This document shows, piece after piece, positions 18,100 to 27,821 of a stretch of DNA of 64,000 nucleotides (position 1 is the first letter of the stretch; each line of letters begins with the position of its first letter). The DNA comes from Myxococcales bacterium (GTDB lineage Bacteria; Myxococcota_A; Polyangia; Palsa-1104; JAEUJZ01). A program made the translations under genes and the position numbers. The notes beneath the pieces are model-generated. The model saw nothing but the letters and a program-made list of their open reading frames with translations. It was not told the origin of the DNA and ran no database searches. The stretch is taken from contig JAEUJZ010000037.1 in NCBI GenBank assembly GCA_016794505.1, positions 248,001-312,000 of the forward strand, written 5' to 3'.

Positions 18100-20469
18100 C
18101 TATGTCTTCAGCGAGCGCGAGAGTCGCAGCGCATGCTCGTACTCGGCCCCGATCTGCTGCGGATCGCCCTTGGCGACCGCAATCCTGCCCAAGACCTGAC
18201 GAACTTCGATCAGGTACGAGTGACCCGTGCCTAGCTCGGTCTCGCGAATCGTCAAGACCTGCCGCGCGGTCTGCTCGGCGGTGTGCAAGAGCGGGCCACG
18301 CTCGGCATCACTTTCCGTCAGCTCGGCCTGAACGCGCAGCGCATCGGCGTACACCAGCATCGGCCGCGCGGCGAACAGATCGTCCTGCATGCGCAGCTGA
18401 CGAAAGACGACGCGCGCTTCGTCCAGCATCGCAAGGACCTGGCGCAGCCGCGGCAGCCGCTCCGCGCGAGTGGCCACCATATCGGCGGAGGACGGCGGCG
18501 AGGTCTGCAACAGCTGCAGCTCGGACCGAGCTTGCCCGGTCAGGGCCAAGGCACGGCAGATCTGCGTCATGCGCGTCGATTCGTCAAACGTCCCGAGCTG
18601 CCCATTGCGCACCAAGAGCGCCTGCATTCGCTCGGCAATCTCGGCAAACGTCGCCTTCGCCTCGGCATAACGGCCCTGCTCGATATAGATCGAGCCGATG
18701 TCGTGTTCGGGGAACGACGTCGTTACGTCGTCCGGGCCCAGCTTCTGCAGCCGCCAGGCGTGAACGGCGCGATAGTCGTCGAGCGCCGCGTCATATTCCC
18801 GCCGTCGCCACAGCGCAAAGGCGCGCTGGTGGGCCAGATCAATCGCTTCGCGCGGCGCACCGACCAACAGCTCCGGCGGCAGGACGCCATCGCACAGACG
18901 CAGAGCCTCTTCGTAGCGCCCCATCAAGCAGTGGAAGCGAACCAAGCCGACCACCACCATGATCCAGGCCGAGCTCGGCGGCGACTGCTCGCGTAGCTGG
19001 CTGCGCACGCACTCCATATGCGGCAGGTGGTGGCTCAGCTCGTGCAGCTCGCGCGCGAGCAGCGGCGTGCGTTCGACCCGTCGCGCCAGTGCTTCACACA
19101 CGGCCTGCACCGCCGCATCTTCGCTGCGCGCCACGCTGCGCAGATAGTCCTGCAAGAGCAAGTGAATGCGCACGCGAATGCCATGGCGCGATCCCGCCAT
19201 CGACTTGATCACGTGCTCGCTTCGCTCGACGAGCCCGATGCGATCGATTTCTTCCAGCGCACGCAGCCAGCGGTCGCGATCGAGCTCATTTTGAATCGGC
19301 TGTCGCGCCAAGATCGCCCCGGCATCGCACAACAGATCGCGATCGATGGGGGCCGGCGCGAAATAACCACCCGCCGCAGCCAACCAGCGCGCGTCCGAGC
19401 TGAGCAGCTGATAGCTGACCTCGAACAGCGCGCTCAAGTGGGCATAAGGCAGAAGATACGGATCGACATCGACGCTGGGTCGCCAGCGTGCGGGACCGAT
19501 GCGAATGATGCTCTCGCGCAGCTCGCGCAGCGACGGGCGCAGGCCGGTCTGGTGAACCTTGCGCGCCAACATCAAGGCCAGGGGCAGATAGCCCAGCTCT
19601 TGCGCCAACAGCGTGGCGGTCGCTTCCTCATCGGCATCGGTAAGGGGTGTCGGACCGCGCAAGAGCTCAAGGGCTGTTTCCGGCGAAAGCAGCTCAATGC
19701 GGTAGCTCTCGGAAACAAAGGGCAGATCGCGGCGACGGGTCGTGATCACGACACAGACATCGCCCCGCTTGGGCAGATGGCGGCCGATCGCACTTGGTGC
19801 ATCGACGTTGTCGATGATGACCAAGTGGGGCCCCCCCTTGGCGAGATAGCTGCGAAGCGCGTCGATCAGCTGATCTTCCGTCGGGCTCGTGCCGGTCACC
19901 AAGCTCAGCTCGCGCGCCGCACGAGCGGTGGCGCTGCGTAGAGCGGCTTCGCTGCGCAGAGCGGTATCGCTGTGTTTCGCCGTGCCGGTGCCGCTGCCGT
20001 CGATCCACACCACGCTCTGGTACGTCGCGCCGATCTGGCGATAGGCGTATTCCAAGACGAAGTGCGTCTTGCCCACTCCGGGTAGGCCGTTGCAGATGAC
20101 GTACACAGGCGTTCGCTCACCGCCGCGGGCCCGGCTCTGTTCGCGCTGGGTCAAAAGTGCCCGGTGAAAGCGGACGTGCTCTTCGTGGCGGTCGACCCAC
20201 TGCGTGTTTCGCGGGCACGGCAGGTTGTCCAGCGGAATGCCGTTCAGCTCTTTGTGCAGCTCATCGCTGCGCAGCTGCAGCTCGCGCCGCTGTCGCTCAC
20301 ACCGCTCGATCTGCTGCTCTAGCTCGAACTTCTCGGCGACGCTGATCGTGTACACAGAGCGCTGACGCAGCTCCCCCAAGAGCGTGATGTTCAGCTCTTG
20401 CGCCTTCATCAGGTCGTCGATTTCGCGCTGCTTCAGCTTTCGCAGCATCTCGCTGTGTGGATCCGGCAC
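18100..20469 (-). CDS. STAND (NB-ARC) NTPase with N-terminal helical adaptor and TPR repeats
   Basis: 789 residues from a GTG start with AGGAG six bases upstream. Residues 8-78 form a helical adaptor-like region containing ISVAEKFELEQQI, which matches the helical segment of the TIR-caspase. The NB-ARC domain follows: Walker A GLPGVGKT (128-135), Walker B HLVIIDN (about 215-221), VVITTRRRDLP, and LGYLPLALMLA in the GLPL position. A winged-helix region leads to TPR-like helices from about 480 to the end. STAND proteins sense a trigger through the repeats, oligomerise and activate partners. It is the first gene of the cassette and the likely sensor for the caspase effector. Confidence 0.88.
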   Translation of the reverse strand: MPDPHSEMLRKLKQREIDDLMKAQELNITLLGELRQRSVYTISVAEKFELEQQIERCERQRRELQLRSDELHKELNGIPLDNLPCPRNTQWVDRHEEHVRFHRALLTQREQSRARGGERTPVYVICNGLPGVGKTHFVLEYAYRQIGATYQSVVWIDGSGTGTAKHSDTALRSEAALRSATARAARELSLVTGTSPTEDQLIDALRSYLAKGGPHLVIIDNVDAPSAIGRHLPKRGDVCVVITTRRRDLPFVSESYRIELLSPETALELLRGPTPLTDADEEATATLLAQELGYLPLALMLARKVHQTGLRPSLRELRESIIRIGPARWRPSVDVDPYLLPYAHLSALFEVSYQLLSSDARWLAAAGGYFAPAPIDRDLLCDAGAILARQPIQNELDRDRWLRALEEIDRIGLVERSEHVIKSMAGSRHGIRVRIHLLLQDYLRSVARSEDAAVQAVCEALARRVERTPLLARELHELSHHLPHMECVRSQLREQSPPSSAWIMVVVGLVRFHCLMGRYEEALRLCDGVLPPELLVGAPREAIDLAHQRAFALWRRREYDAALDDYRAVHAWRLQKLGPDDVTTSFPEHDIGSIYIEQGRYAEAKATFAEIAERMQALLVRNGQLGTFDESTRMTQICRALALTGQARSELQLLQTSPPSSADMVATRAERLPRLRQVLAMLDEARVVFRQLRMQDDLFAARPMLVYADALRVQAELTESDAERGPLLHTAEQTARQVLTIRETELGTGHSYLIEVRQVLGRIAVAKGDPQQIGAEYEHALRLSRSLKT

Positions 20470-20610
20470 CGAGTACTCCTGGCAGGCTCAGTACGTGCTT
20501 GCATCAAGAACTACGCGCGCAGCGTATCGTTCCTGACGAGAACAAACAATCGGTCCGTACGATGAGCCGGCATTTGGCGAAAACTCCGCGACCGGCCTGG
20601 CCTTTTTCAC

Positions 20611-20630
20611 GCTCGCGCCGCTACGCGAGC
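20611..20630. terminator. GC-rich hairpin over the stop of the ABC-F gene
   Basis: GCTCGCG at 20611-20617 and CGCGAGC at 20624-20630 form a perfect 7-bp stem with a 6-base loop. The stop codon of the ABC-F gene (20621-20623) lies in the loop. No U-tract follows on the minus-strand transcript, so Rho-independent termination is only a possibility; a translational or mRNA-end role is equally likely. Confidence 0.3.
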
Positions 20631-22651
20631 TCGGTGCCAAGCTCTTCCCATTCGTGGATCAAACGCTTGAGCTTTTCGTCCAGCGCCTGCTCTTCGCTGA
20701 CAAGCTGGTTGAGCTTCTGCCACTCGCCCCCGTGATCCGCGGCAAGCTGCTCGCGTAGCTTCTTGATTGCGCCCTCTGTCGCTTCGATCTCGGCCTCAAG
20801 CTGCGAGAAGCGCTTCTGCTTGCGTGAAAGATCGCGTTCGCGCTCTTTGCGCGCTTGATGCGCGGCCATGCGCTCTTCTTTGCTGCCGCCCGCTGCATCA
20901 CTTCCCGGCGAACTTGCAGCGGGCTTGGCGGCTGACTTGCTCGTCGCAGCGGGGCTGTCTTTTTTGCCCATGGACCGTGCTTGCTTGGCCGCTTCGATGG
21001 CCTTGGCCGCATCGCGCGCCGCCTGCGCCGCAAGCACACGCCGCCGATAGTCCGAGTAGTTGCCGACGTGTTCATCGATGCGGCCGGTCGCTGCATCCAC
21101 GTGCAGGATCTTGGTCACCACGCGATCGAGGAAGTAGCGATCGTGGCTGACCACGACCAGCGAGCCTTCGTATTCCGACAGCGCTTCTTCCAGTGTCTCG
21201 CGCGCGGCAATGTCCAGGTGATTGGTCGGCTCGTCCATGGCCAGCAGGTTGTACGGGCGCAGCATCAGCTTGGCCATCTGCAGGCGGTTGCGCTCGCCGC
21301 CCGAGAGGCCCTTGACCTTCTTGAAGCCATCGTCGCCGCTAAAACGAAAGCGCCCCAGATAGCCGCGCACGACGTCTTCGTTCCAGTCGCCGCGCACGCT
21401 GCGGATCTCGTCAATCAGCGAGTAGTCTTCGTTGAGGTCTTCGAGCTTCTGATCGAAGTAGCCGATGCGCACCTCATGCCCCAGCGTGATGAAGCCGCGG
21501 CGCGGTGACATGCGACCGATCAGCGCCTTGAGCAAGGTGGTCTTGCCGGCGCCGTTGGGGCCAACGATGCCGATGCGCTCGCCGCGATAGATCGTCAGGT
21601 TCAGGTCGCGCACCAGCGCCGGACCTTCGCCATAACCCAGCTCAACGCCTTCACAACGCAGGACTTCTTTGCCGCCGCGGTGCTCGGTGACGGCGAAGCG
21701 CAGCCCGATATCACCGGCCACATTCCACGTATCGCGATGACGCTCGATACGATCGATCTTTTCCAGCATCTTGCGCCGTGACTGCGCCTGCTTGGTCTTC
21801 TGCCCGGCGATGTTCTTGCGGATGAAGTCTTCGGTGCGGGCGATGTGTTCTTGCTGGCGCTCCCACTCGGCATTTAGGCGCTCGTGACGCTCGGCGCGGT
21901 CGTCGACGTATTTTTCATAGCTGCCGGGATAGCGCACCAGATCGCCGTCTTCGACATCGACGATCTCGTTGCAAACTGCTTGCAAGAAGTACCGATCGTG
22001 ACTGACCAGAAGCAAGGCGCGAGTCTCGGGCCAAGCGGCCAAGCGTTCTTCCAAGTGCTCGACCGCTTCGGCATCCAGGTGATTGGTCGGTTCGTCCAAA
22101 AGTAAAAGGTCGGGCTGATCCAAAAGGACCTTGGCCAGCTCGACCCTGCCACGCTCTCCGCCGGACAAGCTAGCGACGGAGCGACCGAGATCTTCTTCCG
22201 AAAAACCCAGATCATGCGCCAGGGCGCGAGCGCGAATCTCTAGCGTATAGCCTTCGCGGTGCGAGTACTCGTGCTCAAGCTCGCCATAGCGCTTGAGCAA
22301 GGCATCGGCGCGCTCGCCTTCTGCGTTTGCGATCTCGTGTTCCAGCGCGGACAGATCGGATCGCATTTGCAAAAGACTTGCAAATGGCAACAGCAGCGTG
22401 TCCCACAGCGTTCCGTGGCCATGGAACTCTTGCGACTGATGCATGTACGCTAGGCGCTTGCCGCGAGCCCGCACGACCTGCCCACTGTCTGGCGCAAGCT
22501 CGCCTATCAGCAGGCGCAACAGTGTCGACTTGCCGGCGCCGTTGGGGCCGACCAAGCCGATGCGCTGGCCTGGGTTGATCTGAAACGACACGTGCGAAAA
22601 AAGCTCGGTGCCGGGATAGCCAAACGAGATGTCCGCAAGTTGCGCAATCAC
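20621..22651 (-). CDS. ABC-F family ATP-binding protein
   Basis: 676 residues with two ABC cassettes and no membrane helices, as in ABC-F ribosome-associated ATPases. First cassette: GLVGPNGAGKSTL, signature SLSGGERGRVELA, DEPTNHLD. The inter-domain linker (about 240-310) is the charged P-site tRNA interaction motif region. Second cassette: GIVGPNGAGKTTLL, GLSGGERNRLQMA, DEPTNHLD. After it comes a charged, Ala/Lys/Ser-rich stretch and a C-terminal coiled coil (about 605-676), like YheS/Uup-type members. These proteins rescue or regulate stalled ribosomes. Which subfamily cannot be fixed from motifs alone. Confidence 0.93.
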   Translation of the reverse strand: MIAQLADISFGYPGTELFSHVSFQINPGQRIGLVGPNGAGKSTLLRLLIGELAPDSGQVVRARGKRLAYMHQSQEFHGHGTLWDTLLLPFASLLQMRSDLSALEHEIANAEGERADALLKRYGELEHEYSHREGYTLEIRARALAHDLGFSEEDLGRSVASLSGGERGRVELAKVLLDQPDLLLLDEPTNHLDAEAVEHLEERLAAWPETRALLLVSHDRYFLQAVCNEIVDVEDGDLVRYPGSYEKYVDDRAERHERLNAEWERQQEHIARTEDFIRKNIAGQKTKQAQSRRKMLEKIDRIERHRDTWNVAGDIGLRFAVTEHRGGKEVLRCEGVELGYGEGPALVRDLNLTIYRGERIGIVGPNGAGKTTLLKALIGRMSPRRGFITLGHEVRIGYFDQKLEDLNEDYSLIDEIRSVRGDWNEDVVRGYLGRFRFSGDDGFKKVKGLSGGERNRLQMAKLMLRPYNLLAMDEPTNHLDIAARETLEEALSEYEGSLVVVSHDRYFLDRVVTKILHVDAATGRIDEHVGNYSDYRRRVLAAQAARDAAKAIEAAKQARSMGKKDSPAATSKSAAKPAASSPGSDAAGGSKEERMAAHQARKERERDLSRKQKRFSQLEAEIEATEGAIKKLREQLAADHGGEWQKLNQLVSEEQALDEKLKRLIHEWEELGTELA

Positions 22652-22747
22652 GCGCGCACCTTATCACAGTCAGGCGCTTGGCCCGTCGCTCACGAGCACA
22701 CGTCGCACATCGAAATTGGAACGGGGCGGCAGCAGGCGCGGGCAGCT

Positions 22748-23197
22748 CTACTGGATGCTCCATTCGCGCTGGACTTCGGTAAGCGGAGCCTCGCTGGCCG
22801 GGAAGCGGATGCTGCGGATCAGCGCGTCGACGCAGGCGCGGACGCCCTGGTGATCTTTCATGTCGGCCTTCGCCGTGACGTTGACGGCGACGACTTGACC
22901 GCGGTTGTTGACGGTGACCTTGGCCACGACGTCGACCTTGTTTGCGCCTTTGTCCAGGGCCTGCTTGACGGCGCACTGCATGACGCCTTGCCCCTGTTCT
23001 TCAAGGAGCTTGGCCGTCTGCACCGAGGCGACACTGGTCTTGGCCTTTTTCGACTTCTTGGCCAAGACCGATCCGATGTCGAGACCGTGCTGGGGCCCCA
23101 GGATCCCGCAAAGTAGAGCGACGCAGAACGCTGCGAGCTTGAGTCCTCGAAGGCCACGCCGCGAAGTCGACGTGTGCAGGCGCGAAGCAGAAGACAT
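22748..23197 (-). CDS. Exported AgmX/TonB-C-like protein
   Basis: 149 residues from the ATG at 23197, chosen because GGAGGGATGG precedes it; the frame is open further upstream. A basic start and hydrophobic helix (GLRGLKLAAFCVALLCGIL) form a signal or anchor. The rest has the layout of an AgmX/PglI C-terminal domain: a helix with a conserved Cys (CAVKQALDKG), the strand pair VAKVTVNNRGQVVAVNVTA, and RACVDALIRSIRFP. The two cysteines probably pair. AgmX domains occur in myxobacterial gliding and envelope proteins. A role in binding periplasmic partners is inferred only. Confidence 0.7.
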   Translation of the reverse strand: MSSASRLHTSTSRRGLRGLKLAAFCVALLCGILGPQHGLDIGSVLAKKSKKAKTSVASVQTAKLLEEQGQGVMQCAVKQALDKGANKVDVVAKVTVNNRGQVVAVNVTAKADMKDHQGVRACVDALIRSIRFPASEAPLTEVQREWSIQ

Positions 23198-23344
23198 CCA
23201 TCCCTCCCGGATCGTGGATCTCGACTCTTTCGATTCTCTGCAGACTGGAGGGCTCTGTACAGCGCGATATTGGCTGGGGCTCATGTCCGAATCTGACGTC
23301 GGCACCCGCACGGCCTTCACCGCCTGGGGCATGACGGTGAGGCG

Positions 23345-24058
23345 TCACATCTGCGTCGGTTCAGGTGCGCAGTCGTCCGGCATCCGCACCAAGTCAGCAA
23401 GCGCGCTGCGCTGCGTCGCGTGTGCGGCATCCTGCCCCGTCCTCTCTAAGAAGCGGCGATTGAGCAGGGCCAGCAGCAGATCGACGCGCTCAGCATCCAA
23501 GATGTCGGCGGCCTGTGGCAGCGCGGCGGCCTGACCATCCACCGACGCTGTGTCCTGATTGAAGTTCAGCGGACAACAGACGACGGCGCGGCCGTCTTGG
23601 GTTGAAAAGCGCAGCGCCTGCGCCGGAATCAGCTGCGCAGAGTAGCTGAGCGGAAGACCTTGGCTGCGACAGACCAAGGGCCGCACTGGATAGATCGCAC
23701 AGTGGCCATCATCGCGCAGGAACACACACGATGCAGCGGGCTCAGCGGGCCGGGCAGCCTTTGTGTGGTGCAAGCGGCGCACCGCCTGGGCGCGCAGGTG
23801 CTCGACTTCGACGCGGGGCAGGGCTCGTAGGTGGGCGCGAATCGCTGCGGCCTCGATGGCACAGACCGAAAGCCCGGCCTGACAGCAGCCATGGCAGCCT
23901 GCCTGACAGCGCAGCGCCGTCGGATGGCGCGCTGCGACGGCAGCAAAGAACGCATCGACGCGCTGACGCAAGACGGCGTATTCGTGCAGCGCGGCGGCTT
24001 CCTCGTCTCGGTCATTCGGCGCGGGCAAGGCAGAAAGGGGTGGCTGGCTTGGCGACAT
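23345..24058 (-). CDS. YkgJ family cysteine-cluster protein
   Basis: 237 residues. The metal-binding cluster is plain: CQAGCHGCC near residue 51, then CVFL...GHCAIYPVRPLVCR and a late CC pair, the arrangement of the YkgJ (zinc- or iron-chelating) family. Most members are uncharacterised. The gene is minus strand, separated by 135 bp from the divergent rhodanese-UspA gene. Confidence 0.85.
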   Translation of the reverse strand: MSPSQPPLSALPAPNDRDEEAAALHEYAVLRQRVDAFFAAVAARHPTALRCQAGCHGCCQAGLSVCAIEAAAIRAHLRALPRVEVEHLRAQAVRRLHHTKAARPAEPAASCVFLRDDGHCAIYPVRPLVCRSQGLPLSYSAQLIPAQALRFSTQDGRAVVCCPLNFNQDTASVDGQAAALPQAADILDAERVDLLLALLNRRFLERTGQDAAHATQRSALADLVRMPDDCAPEPTQM

Positions 24059-24193
24059 GGCAAAGCCGCGATTCTATCTGGAAGCGCGACCATCCCACGC
24101 AGATTGGCCATGGTTTTGCGAAGGGCCCACGACCCCGCAACGCCCCGCCAAGATCGGCTGCTTCCGCCCGCGAAAATGCGGTAGCGTTCCCGT

Positions 24194-25102
24194 ATGGATC
24201 ACTCGCCAGGATTCCTGCGCATCAGCGAGGACGCACGCAGTCGTATCACCGAGATCTCAGCCACGGAGCTTCTGACCTGGATCGGCGACCGCAGTCGCGG
24301 CCGGTCCGGCTCAGGCGTCACCTTTCACCTGCTCGACGTGCGCGAAGACCATGAGTGGCAGGCCGGGCATATCCCTGGGGCACGGCACCTGGCGCGCGGC
24401 ATCTTAGAGCGCGATATCGAGCGCACGCTGCCCGATCCGCAGGCCGAGATCATCCTGTATTGCGGTGGCGGATATCGCTCGGCACTGGCCGCTGATTCGC
24501 TGCAGCGCATGGGATATCGCCGTGTGCGCTCGCTCGCGGGAGGCTTTCGCGGCTGGCAGGAAGCCGGCCACGCCGTCGAGATCGAGCCCGATCACGTGCG
24601 AACGCTACCGCTTCTGCCACGCCACATCGTCGTCGCCGTCGATCTAAGCGAGTCGGGTCGCTTCGCGGTGCTGAGTGCCCTCGACCTAGCAGAAGCAGTC
24701 AAGGCCAAGGTCACGCTGGTGCATGCGATCGAGCCAACACCGACGCCAGCTAGCTTGGAAGCGTATGCCCTGGAAGGCATGCCGACCGACTGGGCCGAGC
24801 GCATCAACGACGCACGGCTGCGGTCTGCCCATCATCAAGTGCAGGCCATGGTGTCGATGTATGGTCGCCCCGGTCTTTCGATGAGTGGCCAGGTGATCTT
24901 TGGTCTTCTGCCCGAGACGCTGAACAGCCTGCTGCGCAGCATGCAGGGCGATCTGTTGATCGTCGGGACGCACGGTCGACGCGGCCTGGCGCACTTCTTT
25001 TTGGGATCGGTGGCCGAGCGCTTGGTGCGCACGGCGCCGTGCCCGGTCCTGGTCGTGCGTCCGCCCAGCGATGGCAGCAGTGATGCGAGCAGCGGGCGAT
25101 GA
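24194..25102 (+). CDS. Rhodanese-UspA fusion protein
   Basis: 302 residues. Residues about 17-130 are a rhodanese domain: LLDVREDHEW, GHIPGARHL, the active-site loop YCGGGYRS with Cys90, and the closing GGFRGW. Residues about 142-292 form a universal stress protein domain ending GTHGRRGLAHFFLGSVAER, the ATP-binding GxxG-9-G(S/T) form, then PCPVLVV. Rhodanese carries sulfane sulfur; UspA binds ATP or AMP. The two in one chain suggest stress-linked sulfur handling. The stop overlaps the next start (ATGA). Confidence 0.9.
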   Translation: MDHSPGFLRISEDARSRITEISATELLTWIGDRSRGRSGSGVTFHLLDVREDHEWQAGHIPGARHLARGILERDIERTLPDPQAEIILYCGGGYRSALAADSLQRMGYRRVRSLAGGFRGWQEAGHAVEIEPDHVRTLPLLPRHIVVAVDLSESGRFAVLSALDLAEAVKAKVTLVHAIEPTPTPASLEAYALEGMPTDWAERINDARLRSAHHQVQAMVSMYGRPGLSMSGQVIFGLLPETLNSLLRSMQGDLLIVGTHGRRGLAHFFLGSVAERLVRTAPCPVLVVRPPSDGSSDASSGR

Positions 25103-25821
25103 AACGGCCGCAGTCTGTATCGCAGCACCGCCCCACGGAACAGAGCGAGGAGGCCGTGCATGCGGCTGCCATCGCGGCGTTCTTCGACGTGGATCTCACG
25201 CTGCTTCGTGTCAGCAGTGGTTCGCAGTGGATTTCGTACCTGCGCCGCCGCGGCGAAGTGGGGCTGAGCATGATGCTCAAAGCCGCATTCTGGACGATGC
25301 AGTACAAGCTGGCGTTCTTGGATATGGAGACGGTCGGGCGCCGCTTGATCGCCGACATCGAAGGCGACACAGAAGCCGACATGCTGCAGAAGTGCGAGGC
25401 CTTCTTGGCCCACCACATCTTGCCGCACGTCGCACCCGACGGACGCAGCGCGGTCGCCTGGCACCAAGCGCAGGGCCATGTGCCTGTGCTGCTGACCAGC
25501 GCCACGCAGTATGTGGCCGAGCCCTTGGCGCGCGAGCTAGGCGTCGAGCACGTGCTGTGTACGCGCCTGATCGTCGATCCACAGAGTGGCGCATTCACCG
25601 GCACCGCCGAACGACCGATGTGCTATGGCGAAGGCAAAGTCGTGTATGCCGAGCGCTTCGCGCAAGAACAGGGCTGTGATCTGCGACAGAGCTATTTCTA
25701 TACCGATAGCTACAGCGATCTGCCGATGCTGCGGCGCGTCGGCAAGCCGCAGGTGATCAATCCCGATTCGCGTCTGTTGCGGCACGCGAAGAAGAGCGGC
25801 TGGCCGATTGCCCGCTGGTAG
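25099..25821 (+). CDS. HAD-superfamily subfamily IB phosphatase
   Basis: 240 residues. HAD motif I is FFDVDLTLL, motif II LLTSATQYV, motif III with Lys in GEGKVVYAERF, and motif IV DSYSDLPML. This is the IB type shared with phosphoserine phosphatase and lysophosphatidic or CMP-linked phosphatases, and the helical cap carries GEVGLSMMLKAAFW. Several members act on phospholipid head groups or phosphoserine; I cannot say which. Translationally coupled to the rhodanese-UspA gene. Confidence 0.85.
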   Translation: MKRPQSVSQHRPTEQSEEAVHAAAIAAFFDVDLTLLRVSSGSQWISYLRRRGEVGLSMMLKAAFWTMQYKLAFLDMETVGRRLIADIEGDTEADMLQKCEAFLAHHILPHVAPDGRSAVAWHQAQGHVPVLLTSATQYVAEPLARELGVEHVLCTRLIVDPQSGAFTGTAERPMCYGEGKVVYAERFAQEQGCDLRQSYFYTDSYSDLPMLRRVGKPQVINPDSRLLRHAKKSGWPIARW

Positions 25822-25913
25822 CGGTTCGCCAAATCGCCAGCCGAATTCGCAGGCAAGGAGAGGTCTGCGCTTTTTGCTTCGCGGAGCGAGCGGAATTTGG
25901 TCTTGTGTGATGC

Positions 25914-26834
25914 ATGCAGTCACACGCAATGCTCCCTCCGTTTGTTGTCCCAGCCTTGCCCCCGGCAGTGCTTCGCTTGATCGATCTGGCGCTCGATGAA
26001 GACCTGGGGCGCGGCGATCTGACCAGCGAGGCGATCTTTGGTGAGCACGACACGACGCGCGGCACGCTCTTGGCGAAGAGCGCACTGTGCCTGTCCGGTC
26101 TGGATGTGGCGCAGGCCGTCTTCGCTCGCGTCGATGCGCGCATCACGTGTCAGCCGCTGTACCGCGACGGCTCGCTGGTGCGGCCGGGCACGCCCGTGAT
26201 GAACGTCGAAGGCCCGGTGCGCGGCGTCTTGGCGGCCGAGCGCACGGTGCTGAACTTTCTGCAGCGACTGTCAGGAATCGCGACGCTGACACGCAAGTAC
26301 GTCGACTCGTTGGCGGGCACGGGTGCGCGGCTGGTGGACACGCGAAAGACGCTGCCGGGCTTTCGCTTCTTGGACAAGCGCGCGGTGCGGCACGGCGGTG
26401 GGCACAACCATCGCGCCGACTTGGGATCGGGCGTGCTCATCAAAGACAACCACATCGCGGCGGCGGGCAGCGTCACGGCGGCGATCTCGGCGGTGCGCGA
26501 GTCGGCTCCGCACAGCGTCCGCATCGAGGTCGAAGTGACGACGCTGGCCCAGATCAACGAAGCACTGGCCATCGGGGCTGATGTGCTGTTGTTCGACAAC
26601 ATGAGCCCAGCCCTGGTACGAGAAGCGCTGAGCCTGCTGCCGCCGCGCGGCGATGCTCGGCGCCCCTTGGTTGAGCTATCCGGCGGCATCACACTGGGAA
26701 CGCTGCGCAGCTATGCCGAGGCCGGAGCCGACCTGATCAGCGTCGGTGCGCTGACGCACTCAGCACCCGCGGCCGATATCTCGCTGGAAGTCGCCCCGCC
26801 CCCTTCGCAGTCCGCGGATGGCCTGCGCGAGTAA
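25914..26834 (+). CDS. nadC: Nicotinate-nucleotide pyrophosphorylase (quinolinate phosphoribosyltransferase)
   Basis: 306 residues, full length for NadC, which makes nicotinate mononucleotide from quinolinate and PRPP in NAD synthesis. Motifs: [12 protein letters not shown] near the start, the catalytic barrel pieces [37 protein letters not shown] with the PRPP-binding residues, LIKDNHI, and the closing GALTHSAPA. An ATG at 25929 is an alternative start. The stop overlaps the BirA gene by 17 bp, so they are co-transcribed. nadA and nadB are not in the window. Confidence 0.95.
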   Translation: MQSHAMLPPFVVPALPPAVLRLIDLALDEDLGRGDLTSEAIFGEHDTTRGTLLAKSALCLSGLDVAQAVFARVDARITCQPLYRDGSLVRPGTPVMNVEGPVRGVLAAERTVLNFLQRLSGIATLTRKYVDSLAGTGARLVDTRKTLPGFRFLDKRAVRHGGGHNHRADLGSGVLIKDNHIAAAGSVTAAISAVRESAPHSVRIEVEVTTLAQINEALAIGADVLLFDNMSPALVREALSLLPPRGDARRPLVELSGGITLGTLRSYAEAGADLISVGALTHSAPAADISLEVAPPPSQSADGLRE

Positions 26835-27702
26835 GCACGTGAGCGCGTTCGCCTTCGGCACAACCTGGCATCATCTTTCGCTGTGCGAGTCGACCAATGA
26901 TGAGCTCGTGCGTCTCGGGCGAACAGGGGTGGGCGCCGGAACGGTGGTCACGGCCGATGCCCAAACGCGAGGCCGCGGACGCCAAGGGCGGGCCTGGCAC
27001 TCTCCACCGGGCGAGAACCTGTACCTGTCGGTGTTGCTGCGACCACCGCTTGCGCCTCATCGCGCGCCGCTTTTGTGCTTGGCCGCTGGGCTGGCATTGT
27101 TCGACGCGGTGACCGACTTGCTTTCCGAACACGGCGGGCGCGACGCGGTGGATCTGCGCCTGAAGTGGCCAAACGATCTTCTGGCCCGCACAAAAACAGA
27201 AGCCCAGGCGGGTGCCCCGTATCGCAAGCTGGGCGGCATTCTCACAGAGCTGTTTGGCAGCGCCGGCAGCATCGACTTTGTCGTCATCGGCGTCGGCTGC
27301 AACGTCGCCAGCCGCAGCTTTCCAAGCGGTGTGCCTGGAACCAGCCTACAGCTTCTGTATCCGCCGCTGTCTTTGGCAGCAACACCCCGCGCGCCGCTGA
27401 CGCGCAGCCTCGCCGAGCGCTTTCTTGCCGCCCTGGCGGCCTGGTATGAGCGCTATCTTTCCGACGGAAACGAAGCCATCACGGCGCCGTTTGCCGCCGC
27501 CGCAGGCCTGGGTCCAGAGCATCCGCTTTTGCGCGTGCAAAGTGGACACGAGGACACGCCACGCGTCGGTGTCCCGATCGGACTGGGCCCAGCAGGCGAG
27601 CTTCTTTTGCAGACTGCGACCGGTATCGAGCGCGTGCTGTCAGGCGACGTCGAGATGGCTGCGGCGATGGCACACACCGAGTCCGCGCCGACGCAGACAT
27701 GA
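26818..27702 (+). CDS. birA: Biotin--[acetyl-CoA-carboxylase] ligase, no DNA-binding domain
   Basis: 294 residues of biotin protein ligase, which makes biotinyl-AMP and attaches biotin to carboxylases. Motifs: STNDELV, the biotin/ATP loop [23 protein letters not shown] and GVGCNV. It lacks the N-terminal winged helix of E. coli BirA, so it is unlikely to repress biotin genes. The C-terminal small domain (about 245-280) is present. Overlap with nadC suggests a cofactor operon. Confidence 0.93.
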   Translation: MACASKHVSAFAFGTTWHHLSLCESTNDELVRLGRTGVGAGTVVTADAQTRGRGRQGRAWHSPPGENLYLSVLLRPPLAPHRAPLLCLAAGLALFDAVTDLLSEHGGRDAVDLRLKWPNDLLARTKTEAQAGAPYRKLGGILTELFGSAGSIDFVVIGVGCNVASRSFPSGVPGTSLQLLYPPLSLAATPRAPLTRSLAERFLAALAAWYERYLSDGNEAITAPFAAAAGLGPEHPLLRVQSGHEDTPRVGVPIGLGPAGELLLQTATGIERVLSGDVEMAAAMAHTESAPTQT

Positions 27703-27821
27703 CGTAGGTATTGGGTCCCTTCCCCGCTGTTTGTGAATCACGGCCCGAAGGGCGGACCACTTTGGCCCCCCGATCACAGACTGATAGATTTTTTCGACTA
27801 GGGGACTCTAAGATATCCTCG

